From the NCBI RefSeq assembly GCF_026151205.1, contig NC_087081.1:12215113-12279112 (forward strand): DNA of 64,000 nt. Reading direction: 5' to 3'. The translations under genes were made by a program, and so were the position numbers. Every line of letters begins with the position of its first letter. The first letter of the stretch is position 1. Of the stretch, positions 15,001-25,822 are shown piece by piece. The notes below the pieces were generated by a model that was not told where the DNA came from, did not search any database, and saw only the letters and a program-made list of their open reading frames with translations. This DNA comes from Bolinopsis microptera. Lineage: Eukaryota; Ctenophora; Tentaculata; Lobata; Bolinopsidae.

Positions 15001-16657
15001 TTCTCAATATCATATGGCAGCAGGCTAACTAAAATTATTTCATTGTATTTATTCAGTTGCTTTGACCTAACCTCAATTGTTACTGTTAACCACATCTCAG
15101 GGCTACCTGCTAAGAACAGGACTCCGACACGGTCTTGATCTGCAGCGGTGTGATCTCTACATCACCACCATGTTTTATGACGGAAACCTTGTGTGGATAG
15201 GGACCAATATTGGTGTAGTTCTCGCAGGTAACTTTAGTCAATCCCTCTTTTTCATCTTTACATTCTTTGCTATTGAAATTATAACAACGCTTTCCCTTAA
15301 CTTAATATTAGAGGCAATATTAAAGTGATATTAGAAGTAATATTAAAAATAATATTAGAGGTAATGATACCTTCCCTTCTTCGTAGGGGGCTCTGGCCAC
15401 TATAAAGCTATAAAATAGAGCTAAGAGCTTTGGAACCGTGTGATTACCCCGGTAATAGTACCACTAACCCCAAATCTCACAGTTATGTTCCCTGTGGACG
15501 TTGTGAGTAGGGAAGCATCCCCCGAGGGAGGCAGGGACTCTCACCTGAGCAGTGTAGATGATGAGCTCAGTTGGGATCCTGAAGACAAACTACTGAACAG
15601 CACTAGCAGGGACCCTGCAGAGATCAAACCTGTGAGCAGTGAAGACCAAGGTGGTATCCAGACAGATGGGGAGACAGCTCAGCCAGACTCGCCTGCCTCA
15701 CATCACACACCAGGGAGGGAGGAAGAGAAGATGAAGTCTCGTGGTAGCTCTTTGACGGAGTGTGGCCCTGTGTGGGATGAGACACAAGAGGAGACGGATG
15801 AGATAGGGGAGACAGAGGAAACACACGAGACAGGAGAACAGGTGTTACTGAACAAGGATGAATCCTTCGACTTCTCACATAACTTGGAGACAGAGCCCCC
15901 AAGTCCCAACAAACAATCAAGTAAGACACGACAACTATTCATACTTATCATGGTGGATTAGAATAATTTGTTTGACCCGTCTTGTTATCAGATACGTTTA
16001 ATTAAACAAATTATATCGCCTGGCTATTATGTTATTTTTCTTTTTCACAGATACCCTGCTAACTTTATAAGTTTATATAACCTCAGGAATTTCAGGCATG
16101 ACTGAAGAGATTGAAGATATGATAGCTTCATTCGACCTCGACTCTATCGCTAGAACACGAGTACAAAGCCTCAACGAGGAGCACATACTATTTTCAGTCT
16201 ATGGTAACCAGGTTAGTAACCACGTTTGTAATAATTGTAACCAGGCAACACGGTAACTAGGCTGGCGATAAGGTTAGCATTATTAACCAGGTCCGAAACC
16301 AGTTAACCAGGAAAGCAAGTATTAACATCCAGGTTGATTTTGATCTATTTCAGGGTCCAGTGAGCTGTTTCTGCTCGGTCGGAGGAGATGAGGATCTACC
16401 CTCACTTCTATGTGCTGGGGGAATAGGGTTTGATGACTACGAAGTGAAAGGTAGGACATCAGCACTTAACTACAGTATTTTATAGTTTTATACATAGTAG
16501 ATACTACCTGAACTGTATTTACCAGGATTTACGTTTAACAATGATTTAATACTTGCCAGGTTTAAAATCGGTCCGAAGAAAAGATTGCATTGAAGCTGAC
16601 TCGCCCAACGACCCACGTTTACTAGCACAGCTACTCATGTGGAGTTACTCTAAGTGA
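44..16657 (+). CDS. Rho-GEF ARHGEF10/17-like (or JIP3/4-like) protein, C-terminal beta-propeller, 5' partial
   Basis: Seventeen phase-consistent exons: 44-155, 310-461, 660-785, 990-1110, 1370-1545, 1730-1843, 1963-2242, 2338-2509, 2702-2841, 2951-3084, 3515-3618, 14706-14849, 15101-15227, 15459-15920, 16087-16211, 16354-16450, 16560-16657 (TGA). The 5' end lies outside the window. Early exons encode Ser/Lys-rich and acidic linker. From exon 8 the protein has repeated propeller blades: WMGTSDGRLFII, HVFVSLHNGALVVFNRD, NRLWCGSGPTVSIYN, ADTVWISLSNSTKIVIF and LVWIGTNIGVVLAG. This blade order and spacing resemble the C-terminal WD40-like domain of ARHGEF10/ARHGEF17 and of JIP3/JIP4. A late blade (CAGGIGFDDYEVKG) follows a 150-residue acidic insert in exon 14. 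No DH or PH domain is visible here because the N-terminal part is missing, so a GEF role is inference. Intron 11 is 11 kb and hosts another gene. Confidence 0.72.
3224..3445. repeat. 36-bp minisatellite in intron 10
   Basis: About six head-to-tail copies of a 36-bp unit containing CACACAGTGACTCTAATTCA, degenerating toward the 3' end. It lies in the intron between the 2951-3084 and 3515-3618 exons, about 140 bp from the donor. The unit is a multiple of three, so it gives repetitive shadow ORFs. Confidence 0.9.
3781..5600 (+). mobile_element. Foldback-ended repeat element, copy A
   Basis: The element opens with a near-perfect inverted repeat (3781-4106, arms about 150 bp, beginning TGACCAAAACCCATAATCAT) and continues through a non-coding AT-rich body. 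The body ends in short GGGGGTAAATAGTAAA-type tandem repeats (5446-5555). A second copy lies at 39117-40873 in the opposite orientation. The body includes ACGTCATCAAGTGGTGACGATGACGT-like symmetry near 4965-4990. No ORF of interest is present, so it is probably a non-autonomous transposon. Confidence 0.75.
5446..5560. repeat. GGGGGTAAATAGTAAA tandem repeat
   Basis: About seven imperfect 15-17 bp units of GGGGGTAAATAGTAAA at the end of foldback element copy A. The copy B end keeps only one or two units, so the array expanded in copy A. Confidence 0.8.
5611..7163 (-). pseudogene. Tandem duplicate of the MFS gene 3' end (truncated last exon plus 3' flank)
   Basis: 5611-7163 is nearly identical to 7164-8750. 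The copy contains the last-exon segment from about ICCCFCFGKVV to the stop (6317-7163 on the minus strand) and about 700 bp of 3' flank. It lacks the first four exons and the first half of the last, so it has no transmembrane N-half and no promoter of its own. The tail has seven 11-residue units against eight in the intact gene. The length difference of the two blocks, about 34 bp, fits one 33-bp unit. Confidence 0.88.
6487..6740. repeat. 33-bp coding minisatellite, duplicate copy
   Basis: Seven tandem 33-bp units (plus-strand core GATCTGTGATACCTGATCTC) encoding the 11-residue DQVSQIVSQE repeat on the minus strand. Each unit also contains the short palindrome CTCTCTTGAGAGA. Confidence 0.92.
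7870..10432 (-). CDS. MFS transporter, SV2/SVOP-like, with repeat-containing C-terminal tail
   Basis: Five exons on the minus strand: 10432-10187, 10078-9784, 9599-9448, 9297-9163, 9021-7870, giving about 660 residues. The protein starts MKPSPQDAGEDNDSRRRK. The first helix follows the motif YNVDEAIEYIGMGSYHYLWM, which resembles the 'EEALE-IGFG-F' entry of SV2/SVOP transporters. The loop 2-3 signature GGWLADIYGRK is diagnostic for the major facilitator superfamily. Exon 5 carries the last six helices, ending near FFFDKETVGQRLE. The cytosolic tail then has eight 11-residue units of the type (G/R)DQVSQIVSQE, followed by a Thr/Lys-rich end. The substrate cannot be read from the sequence. The whole gene lies inside an intron of the opposite-strand ARHGEF-like gene. 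The start codon is the first Met before the predicted cytosolic N-terminus; an upstream non-coding exon is possible. Confidence 0.85.
8050..8325. repeat. 33-bp coding minisatellite in MFS tail
   Basis: Eight tandem 33-bp units with the same core as at 6487-6740, in the C-terminal tail of the intact transporter. Units alternate E-G and E-R at one position. One unit has IFSQ in place of IVSQ. Confidence 0.92.
11008..11906 (+). mobile_element. DDE (pogo/Jerky-like) transposon remnant, copy 1
   Basis: Terminal inverted repeats CCTTATCGGACCTTATTTGG, flanked by TA on both sides. Internally, the plus strand around 11255-11420 encodes a degenerate transposase segment with VYDVFKGHLAEK and then, after a frame change in an A-run, VPANMTNLFQPLDITVN. 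This is the pattern of the C-terminal part of DDE_1 endonucleases ('D-FRG...FVPANMTD--QPLDLTVN'). A later piece (KIKPLHAEWLVKV) also matches that family. The region is broken by stops and a frameshift, so it encodes no functional enzyme. Confidence 0.75.
12449..13345 (-). mobile_element. DDE (pogo/Jerky-like) transposon remnant, copy 2
   Basis: Same family and length as 11008-11906, in opposite orientation and with the same TA flanks. On the minus strand the segment VYDVFKGHLAEKVNEIMALN to ITVNRVAKDIVQ is in a single frame, so this copy escaped the frame change seen in copy 1. The frame still ends at a stop soon after, and the N-terminal catalytic part is absent. Confidence 0.75.
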
Positions 16658-16661
16658 AAGT

Positions 16662-17205
16662 AACCTCATCATGGTAACCTCATGGTAGCCTCATGGTAAC
16701 CTAATGGTAACCTCATGGTAACCTCATGGTAACCTCATGGTAACCTCATGGTAACCTCATGGTAACCTCATGGTAACCTCATGGTAACCTCATGGTAACC
16801 TCATGGTAACCTCATGGTAACCTCATGGTAACCTCATGGTAACCTCATGGTAACCTCATGGTAACCTCATGGTAACCTCATGGTAACCTCATGGTAACCT
16901 CATGGTAACCTCATGGTAACCTCATGGTAACCTCATGGTAACCTCATGGTAACCTCATGGTAACCTCATGGTAACCTCATGGTAACCTCATGGTAACCTC
17001 ATGGTAACCTCATGGTAACCTCATGGTAACCTCATGGTAACCTCATGGTAGCCTCTTGGTAGCCTCTCGGTAGCCTCTTAGTAACTTCATGATAACCTCA
17101 TGGTAACCTCATGGTAACCTCTTGGTAACTTCATGGTAACCTCATGGTAACCTCATGGTAACCTCTTGGTAACTTCATGGTAACCTCATGGTTACTTCAC
17201 TGTTA
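16662..17205. repeat. 11-bp GGTAACCTCAT minisatellite abutting the stop codon
   Basis: Roughly 45 direct units of GGTAACCTCAT starting five bases after the TGA of the ARHGEF-like gene, so it would form the first part of the 3' UTR. The central 30 or so units are identical; both edges are degenerate (GGTAGCC, GGTAACTTCAT). Each unit holds an RFX half-site-like GGTAACC, but in direct rather than inverted arrangement. Confidence 0.95.
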
Positions 17206-17861
17206 CTCATGAGTTCTTCGAGGTTATTTTGGTTACAGTTAACCGACGCGTTTACAAACACAGATTCAGATGATCACCGAGCGAGAGTGCTGGTTACCAG
17301 TACTGGTTACCATGGTTACCCTAGTTTTTTATTAAGCCTATGACGAATACTGAAACGATGAATTAACGGTTTATATGGCGACTTTCAAACTGGAGGTGGA
17401 GCAACTCAAAGTTACAGTTTTTAAATAAATTATAGTGTTATTTTTTTCCTTTAAGTTTATAAGAGATCTGAATTTTCAGCTTTGCATGCGCCATGCGAGT
17501 ACACAATTAAAGTGTAATACAGCATGACTGGTGTTAATGTTATTAAGTTATTGAAATAACGTTATTTAGTAATTGCAATGATTTCGCAAGACCGACCAGG
17601 TATGGGTTATATAGTGTAGATAAACTGTAGAATTTATTGTAAAATTTGTAGTTTTCTTTGTTTTGTGATACATAACTTTGTAACACATATTTCCTCCGGT
17701 GTGTTGTTATAAAACATCAAATTTATTTAATCCAATGCGTCACTCGAGTTTCAACACACCCTCGGATCTATTCTAATTCATGGACAAAACATGACAACCG
17801 TTGTAACTTATCTATGCTATTAAATATCGAGTAATGTTCTCTCCTCTGGCTCTACGGTAGA

Positions 17862-17954
17862 GAAAATTAACAATGTTCGCTTTTCTGACATACAGCAGGA
17901 ATGTAGAGGCTACCTTCCTGCTGTATGTCAGAAAAGCGAACATTGTTAATTTTC
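17862..17954. repeat. Perfect 40-bp-arm hairpin
   Basis: The arms 17862-17901 and 17915-17954 are exact reverse complements (left arm begins GAAAATTAACAATGTTCGCT), separated by the 13-base loop TGTAGAGGCTACC. It lies between two convergent genes. It could be a miRNA-like or siRNA-producing hairpin or a tiny foldback MITE. Perfect pairing over 40 bp is unusual for an animal pre-miRNA. Confidence 0.85.
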
Positions 17955-18593
17955 AAAAGGTTAGGTTGCTTATATTAACATTTGAGCAACTTTTGCCTTG
18001 ATTTTTGGCTGGCGTTGACCGTCATGGTTTTATTATTTGAATTATAGTTTTAATATTGCATCATATATTTGAAGAGTTTGAATTTCATGTTGAATTTTTT
18101 TGAATTCTTTTTTGTTTGTGGATTATTGAAAATGGTTAATGTTGGATCAGTCCCAAGTCATGTATGAAATGTTTTAATTCTACACGAAATATAAAGAAGA
18201 CAGATTGGTGTTATAAAATTTTGTATAAAGTTGTTGTCATTAAAGTTTGATTAATTATTGACATCGAACACGAGGAACACAAAAATTGAAAATTAAATCT
18301 AAAATTAAATATTTTTTCCCACAAAATACATGGGTAAACAAATGTAATAAAAAATCTCGTGAATTTTCAACAATTTTTGACTGAGCTCCTCTTTTCATGA
18401 TCTTGGAACAGTATAAGTAAATTAATTCAAAATTATTTACGTCAATTCGATAAAACAAAATAAAACTGAAAAAACGAAACGCTAATTCCTTCCAGCAGCA
18501 AATATTTTCTGCTCGGCAGATCAGGTTACAGTACCGAGTGACTAAAAACAAATCCAGTGTTAGGTAATTGTTTTAAATATATGTTTTTATTTT

Positions 18594-21500
18594 TTATTGG
18601 ATGACATCCTGAGCTAGCCGGTCTTCAACTACAGCTGAGGTCCACAAATAGAATACCTTAGCTGCTTTGCTTATACTGTGCAACTGAAATAAAGGGTTAT
18701 ATAACGAGGGTCGTGTATAGCGCACAATTAGCTAAAAGTAATCATAGCCATGTGACATGTTGCGTCTAACTTTCTTTGAGAATACCCAAAAGATTATATT
18801 TGGAATCCACCAAATTTCTTAAAAGTTTATTGTATTTCTTAAGACCCAGGGTCAAGATAAGAAGGTATTAAGGTCCTACCTCTTCACTCTGAATGTCCCC
18901 TATGATGTTAGCTGCTCGTTTAGCGCTACTAGTGCTCAGATTTCCCGCGTTATACTCCTGTATTCTCCTCTTCAGCGACAATTTACCTGTCTTCACCAGC
19001 AGTACCTGAATCTATACCCACTTTTAGTCACCGTGGTTACACTGTAGTTACCAACTTACCAACAGAATCATTAAATCAGATCAGAGCAGAAATAAAAAGC
19101 AAAAAGTTTATTAAATAAACTCACCTCGAACCAGTCTCTGACAAGTTCAGGCTCCTCCCCAAGTACTATCAGCAACGCCATCAACACTTTGTGAACCTGT
19201 TATTTCAACAGTCAGCAACATGCCGCATACGGTGTTTGTTTACAATCATTGATATTCTTTAATACAGAATTATCATGAGGTTTATGGTGAAGGTTCTCAG
19301 TTACCATGATTATTGGGTACCATGGTTATTGGTTACTATGGCAATTGGTTACCGTGTTTATTGGTTACTATGGTAATTGGTAACCGTGGTGGTTTATATA
19401 CCTGCACTGGTGGAGCACTGTAACTCTTGATTTCAGCAATGTGCCCATTTGTCAGTTCCATTACTGCTTTCTTGATAAGTTCCAATCTTTCTAGTTTTGA
19501 CAACAACCCCTGCGCCTAAGATTAAGCGTTAGTAGTCACCGGGGTATTTATATCATAAGTAGCAAGATTAGCATTAAGTTATGTGTTTAACAGTCAGTTA
19601 GACTTGAAAATAGTATTTTAAGTTATATTTGTTCACCTCATCAAGCTCGATGCCTAATTCCGAAAGAAATCCAGCAGTGGTGGCCTCATTTATAGCGCGT
19701 CTTAACCGAACTAGATCTAGATTCTGCAGGAACTACGAGATGAGGGTTAGAATCTACAGGTAATGATATCGCAGTTTCGTAACACTGAATAGCTACTTCC
19801 TTAATTTGAGTCGTCAAAATTAAACGAGATTCAAGACAATGATTCACGACAAATTCTATGGAAGAAAAGCTTATGATATATAAGTAATCATTATTTTTTT
19901 AAATTCTCCGAACTTTTACCTGGATAGCAACATTCAGGTTTCCTTTCAAGCGCTTTTGCAAATACTTTCGTTTCAAAGCCATTTCCAGGTCGCATATCTC
20001 CGCTTTTAAATCTTCGCCTGATGATTTTAAACGTAACCTTGTGAAAATCGTTCTTACCAAATATATTTGGTCACTTTGAAATAATTCATTCACTTTGAAA
20101 TAATACAGTCACTTTGAAATAATATAGTCACTTTGAAATAATACAATTACTCATATTTAAATATGAGTAATTGTATTATTTCAAAGTGACTATATTATTT
20201 CAAAGTGACTGTATTATTTCAAAGTGAATGTATTATTTCAAAGTGAATGTATTATTTCAAAGTGACTGTATTATTTCAAAGTGAATGAATTATTTCAAAG
20301 TGAATGTATTATTTCAAAGTGAATGTAGTATTTCAAAGTGACTGTATTATTTCAAAGTGAATGTATTATTTCAAAGTGACTGTATTATTTCAAAGTGACT
20401 GTATTATTTCAAAGTGACTGTATTATTTCAAAGTGACTGTATTATTTCAAAGTGACTGTATTATTTCAAAGTGACTGTATTATTTCAAAGTGAATGTATT
20501 ATTTCAAAGTGACTGTATTATTTCAAAGTGAATGTATTATTTCAAAGTGACTGTATTATTTCAAAGTGAATGAATTATTTCAAAGTGAATGTATTATTTC
20601 AAAGTGACTGTATTATTTCAAAGTGAATGTATTATTTCAAAGTGACTGTATTATTTCAAAGTGACTGTATTATTTCAAAGTGACTGTATTATTTCAAAGT
20701 GAATGTATTATTTCAAAGTGACTGTATTATTTCAAAGTGACTGTACTATTTCAAAGTGACTGTATTATTTCAAAGTGTCTGTATTATTTCAAAGTGACTG
20801 TATATTATTTCAAAGTGACTGTATTATTTCAAAGTGACTGTATTATTTCAAAGTGACTGTCTGTTACGTACCAAACCCATCCACCTTCACATCATGTAAA
20901 GTTTGTTCCATTCTCTGAATAACCTTACTCCTAATAGCGTTAGTTATCTTCAGTTTGTGTAGGTTCTTTAGTTTCTCCAATTCTCGTAACTCCCCCAGTG
21001 CTCTTTTTGCTTCATCCATTTGTTTGGTCAATTTTATCCGATCCTCACTTTGTTCCGCTCGCTAACAAGGCAAGAACGGTCATTGTTTGTGAATTGTACG
21101 AAAAACAATACAGCACCATGTTGTGCTTTGAGTTAAAGTTCATTTAGTCATGAAAACTCGCGAAGTTTGTGTGTAAGTTAAATTTATTTAACGATGATGC
21201 TGCAATCGGTAAAAATAACGTTATTTAACACATTTACAAATAGCACAAGTACGGGTCTTTTTTATGATTTTTTTATAATTATGTTATTTATTTCATTGAT
21301 GTATTGTCACGACGGGTTCGTTAGTGTTCCCTCTGACTATTTAAGTTTAATTCCAGTTTAATCCCAGTTTAATTCCAGTTTAATTCCAGTTTAATTCCAT
21401 TTACAAATAGCACAAGTACGTATGACGAAAAAAGGAGAAAACTAATAGGATGAAATCAAACCGGGAAAGAGAAACCTGAATAGCCCTGTTTAGAGCAGCT

Positions 21501-23413
21501 GAGTCCCTACATTCCATGGCAGCAGACAAATCCCGCTCTACAACTTGCAGCAGCCGATTCTTACTGTTCTTCTCAAACTGGCATTGTGCATACCTGGTGT
21601 TATAACACATCAGTATAGGAAGTTGCAAGTAATATTATGACAATGATGACAAGAATTTAAAGAATTCCTAGAATAACAAGGATTACGAAGTACAATCTCT
21701 TACTAAGTTACTACGACAACGCACCAAAGTTCCGTCTCAAATTCGCGGTCCAGCTGCTTAGCTCTGATAATGTCCACCAACTTTTCCAACTGTTCCAAAT
21801 CGTTACTGTGCATCGCCTCCTTCATCTGTACTTTCAGCTCGTTGATCATGTTCTGATACATAGATTTGCATTATTTCAACTTTTTAAAAAGCAGTATATA
21901 ATCTCTTCCAGTGCTCCAGCACGTTGTGTGAGGGTGAGTAATTTCACCCTCACAGTGTATAGATCATACAGAAGACTAGACTGTGGGAATACAACAAATT
22001 CCGTAGAGAAGAGTCATATTATTACCTGTTTTCCCAGCTCTGAGCTAAGTCTCCTCTTAGCGTGTCTGATGATGATGGAGTAAATGTGGTTGTCGTGATG
22101 GGAGGACTCCTCCAAACACCGCTGTAATCCTACCACCTCGCCTGGCTGCAAACACTCTGTCTTATCACAATAGTTCTGCAGCTCACTCTCTATCTTCCAA
22201 GCCTTCAGTACTCCTGCGATTTAACTGGGGTTTCAGCATGCAGCTCACACAACAGCCTGGTGAAATTATAAAATATGAATCACATAAAATACAGGAACCC
22301 GAACTGCTGCAGTAACTCTTACCTTTAGCCTTTAGGAGTGAGCTCTGATCTATTTGACCCTCATAGTAACCCTCAACTGTTTCTAAAAAAGCTGCCAACT
22401 TTTCTTCCTCTCTGGCTTGTATGAGAAGAGTAAGTTTCTCTTTTAAATTATCTGGTTCCTTTTCCTGGGAATCAGTTCTGACACTTTGTATCCCGTGTAA
22501 CCCAGCATTACAGGCTACAGTCTGAGCTGCTTCCACCAGTCTAGGCTTCATTTCCGTAGCCTCCACGTTAATAACAATGTTAGATTCCGTCCCCACACTC
22601 CTCTTCTTCGTTCCCTTCTTCTGAGTGACAATCCTGGTGGCGAAGTATATGATAACGAGGAGCACTATGAAGATCAGGACACACAGAACGATCAGCCAGA
22701 TCTTCTCCAGATCTGAGAGGCCTGCGAGGCCGACCACGGGGGAAAGTTGCAGACACCTCCCCCAAACATGCAGACAGTTTGTAGGAGGGGGCTGTTCTGT
22801 GATCAGGGTGAACACTCGGTCCACATAACAACACTCATCCTCTCCACATCTGAAACATATTACCTTCATTATCTACATTCTACTAGCTTATTAAACTGTG
22901 AGCAATCCAAATCATGATAAGTAGAGGAAAGGGGATTGTTTATTGTCCGTGAAATTAAAAGGACCAATAAGGAATTATCTACTTATAGCTTTATGAACTC
23001 GGTTTATCTACTAATTACGCTATCTACTGGTTTTATTTACTATCCTTATCTAGAAGACAAACTTCGTAACACATGATAAAGGAAAACTGAGGCGTCTTAA
23101 AAATAACTAATAAGGAATAACCTGATTTCAGTTGCAAAAGATTTTCTGTCTTTAACTCTTAAACAAAATTCTGCCATTGTGTGAATAAAACAAAAAATAA
23201 TAACAAAATTGAAACTGATTTTCCCGACAAAAAAACGATCACAAAGTTTTGGTTCATCCGCTATCAAAATGAAGCATTTGATTTAGTTTTGTGAAGTATA
23301 CCAATTATCTTAATAAGACTGGACGATTTGTAAAATGAAGAAGAGAAGGAAAGCAGTAATGGTTTACTGAGCGATTGTGAGATTTCAGCATGCTCTGCGC
23401 TGGTCACGTGCAC
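18594..23413 (-). CDS. Single-pass membrane protein with long coiled-coil cytosolic tail (possibly EVC/EVC2-like), 5' incomplete
   Basis: Thirteen minus-strand exons with matching phases: 23413-23302, 23170-23122, 22849-22323, 22213-22026, 21852-21725, 21593-21476, 21061-20872, 20017-19920, 19732-19637, 19515-19402, 19196-19125, 19005-18880, 18683-18594 (TAA), about 635 residues. The first exon shown begins in phase 0 after an acceptor, so one or more 5' exons with the start are missing from the model. A Cys-containing extracellular part (RCGEDECCYVDRVF) is followed by the transmembrane helix IWLIVLCVLIFIVLLVIIYF and a basic stop-transfer KKGTKKR. The remaining ~450 residues are Lys/Glu/Leu-rich heptads, for example MDEAKRALGELRELEKLKN. 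This one-helix plus coiled-coil design recalls the ciliary EVC/limbin proteins, but no diagnostic motif was found. AATAAA overlaps the stop codon. Confidence 0.75.
20080..20866. repeat. 19-bp minisatellite with inverted end, in intron of the coiled-coil gene
   Basis: About 40 units of TGTATTATTTCAAAGTGAC, six to ten bases downstream (minus strand) of the donor at 20872/20871. At the left end (20080-20160) four units are inverted, meeting the rest at the palindrome CTCATATTTAAATATGAG (about 20152-20169), so the array ends in a hairpin of about 75-bp arms. The phase-1 donor reads GTACGTAACAG and runs into the array. Confidence 0.93.
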
Positions 23414-24451
23414 CTGTACAATAGAACACTTCACACTCAACATAAAAACTTGCTTGTTAATATACAGTAAACTGCACCGGGCATATATATCCAGTGCTAA
23501 CAAACAACAGTAGATACGTCACTAAATGGTCAATTGTGCCTTATCTCTGGGAAAAATTCTTAACGTGCTTGATATAGAGGTGCCTTATTGGTTTGCATAT
23601 TTCTAAAGTTCGGTAAGGCTAGCATATGTCTGACATGCGTTTATTCAAATCCTGTACATTCTTTTGCAAACCTTTTCTTTTTTTAGCGTTATTTAAGGAA
23701 TTGAAGTGGAAAATTTCATTTCTCATAGTCGCCACTTATCTAAGAAACATTTAGGATATTTTTTCAATGGAAGATATTTACACTAAGATATTTGGCGGGT
23801 AAAATGTAAGTGTCAGTTTTTTGAAGTCGATCGCCGATTACCAGAATTTAATTCAATATTGATGTTTTACAAAAACACTGTAAAATTCTTCAAAAAAATT
23901 TGAGTTCCCCGTCAAAAGTTATCGATGAAATTATTTCCTACACTGCAGTGCAGTATTGGTCATGAACAGCTAGTCTGATAAATCCATTCGAGTATATATT
24001 TTTTGGTCCTGGTAGAACACACTTTCTCATAACACAGTTTGTGAGTTAAACTTTTCAAACTTTTTTTCTCTTGATAATCAATTTCATCTATGGAAGATTA
24101 TAGAAAACGTGGACTAATCCTAGGACTAAGAATTTAGCGTAGTGCAGCCCTCCCAAAGTTCCACAATAGCGAGACAAAGATCTTTTGTGATTGTAAAAGA
24201 ATAGTCTGGAGTTGAAATGGACCAACTTCAAACTTAAAGACTGAGTATAATAGAGGTTCTTAAGATTCAACAGGTGGTCGATCGAAGTTGTGGTAGATTC
24301 CCTATTGTTGACCATCAACGTCATGGGCAATTTTCATTTTTACCATTAAAGTTAACCAAACTCTGGCTCAATCCTGCACTTTGAGTGTTAGTCACCACCC
24401 TCAAGCCCCGAGTAAGCTGCAGCCAGCCACTTTATCACGTTACAACGTTAA

Positions 24452-25085
24452 CTAAGCGCCATACCAATTCTAATCGGACCTAGCACGTAAAGTTCACAAT
24501 GCTCCCCAGGGACCCGGAGAAACTGGAATAAATTTTATTTAGAATATTGAAGGATCGGAGCGGGGAAGTTTCTGAATTAAAACTTAAAGCTGCTCGTTGG
24601 AAAAGTAAGAAAAACGAGCCGTATTGTCTTATCACTCCTTCACCTATAATAATAGCGCCATATAAATTCTAATCTTACTTAAAATGAAGAAGCACGTGAA
24701 GTTCAGTGTTCACAATGCTCCTCAAGGACCCGGAGAAACTAAACTACATTTTGTTTAGAATATTGAAGGATCATAGCGGGGAAGTTTCTGAATTAAAACT
24801 TAAAGCTGCTCGTTGAAAAAAGAATAAAAACGTGCCGCACCTATTGTCGTCTCACTCCTTCACCTATAATAAAAGCGCCATATAAATTCTAATCTGACTC
24901 TGAAAATGAAGAAGCACGTGAATTTCAGTGTTCACAATGCTCCCCAAAGACCCGGAGAAACTGGACTAAATTTTAATTAGAATATTGAAGGATCAAAGTG
25001 GGGAAGTTTCTGAATTAAAATTTAAAGCTTCTCGTTGAAAAATTAAGAATAAAAACGTGCCGTATTGTCTTCTCACTCCTCGTGT
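24452..25085. repeat. Three tandem ~210-bp units
   Basis: Three direct copies (about 24452-24652, 24653-24869, 24870-25085). Each contains GCGCCATA, CACGTGAA or CACGTAAA, GTTCACAATGCTCC, GACCCGGAGAAACT, GAATATTGAAGGATC, GGGGAAGTTTCTGAATTAAA and GCTGCTCGTTG. They lie upstream of the SRCR gene. No conserved reading frame was seen. They could be a duplicated regulatory segment or a small RNA locus. Confidence 0.85.
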
Positions 25086-25822
25086 CATGTGGAGTGAGTA
25101 GTCAGCTGGAGGTTCTATAAAACCCAGGTGCAGCGCCCTACTCATTGTTTGCACGTGCAACGCCCTGCCCTGCATTGTTTGCACCTGAATTGCACTAGCC
25201 CTTGCTCAAGATAACTTACTTATAAAAGGTTGACATTGACGAGGGAGAACCACGACATTTTCATTATTCAGTTCCACTCTATCTGATCAGAGCTGGATTT
25301 TTACGATGATTTATTTAACGTCCGCGTCAGTATCCGACGTAAGGTTTGAATTTTTAACGCCGATTATCTATTTTAAATAAACTCCCCACTGTAAAAAGTA
25401 TGAACGACAGTGAAATCTTTTAATGATTATTCATCACTCTGCGCTTGTTATCACGTGACTAACTAAGTTATAACTTTAACACGTTATTTATATGGCTCCG
25501 ACGAACAAGCCAATCTCGAACCCTCTACAGCTCTGAACCAACCCTAACTTTAACCCTAATTCAATCCGCTTAGCCAAAGCATTTACCAAAACCCTTTATA
25601 CATCAACGAGAAATTTGACAATCTTTCTTTTATGGTTTCAAGTTATTTTAGCGGGACTAAAATAACTTTAACTCCACTTTTTATCAGTGCCAGTGGTAGG
25701 GCATTACTGATGTTTGCACATATTATTTAGATATTCATACGCTTTGACCTGGATAACTTCCTATCTACCAAAAACAGTGGGCTTTTGTATTAAAATAATC
25801 AATAATTATTTATTTTGTAGCA

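Noticed and set aside
24088-24330. 80-residue minus-strand ORF as a 5' exon of the coiled-coil membrane gene
   Set aside because: No donor in the right phase at its end and no signal peptide.
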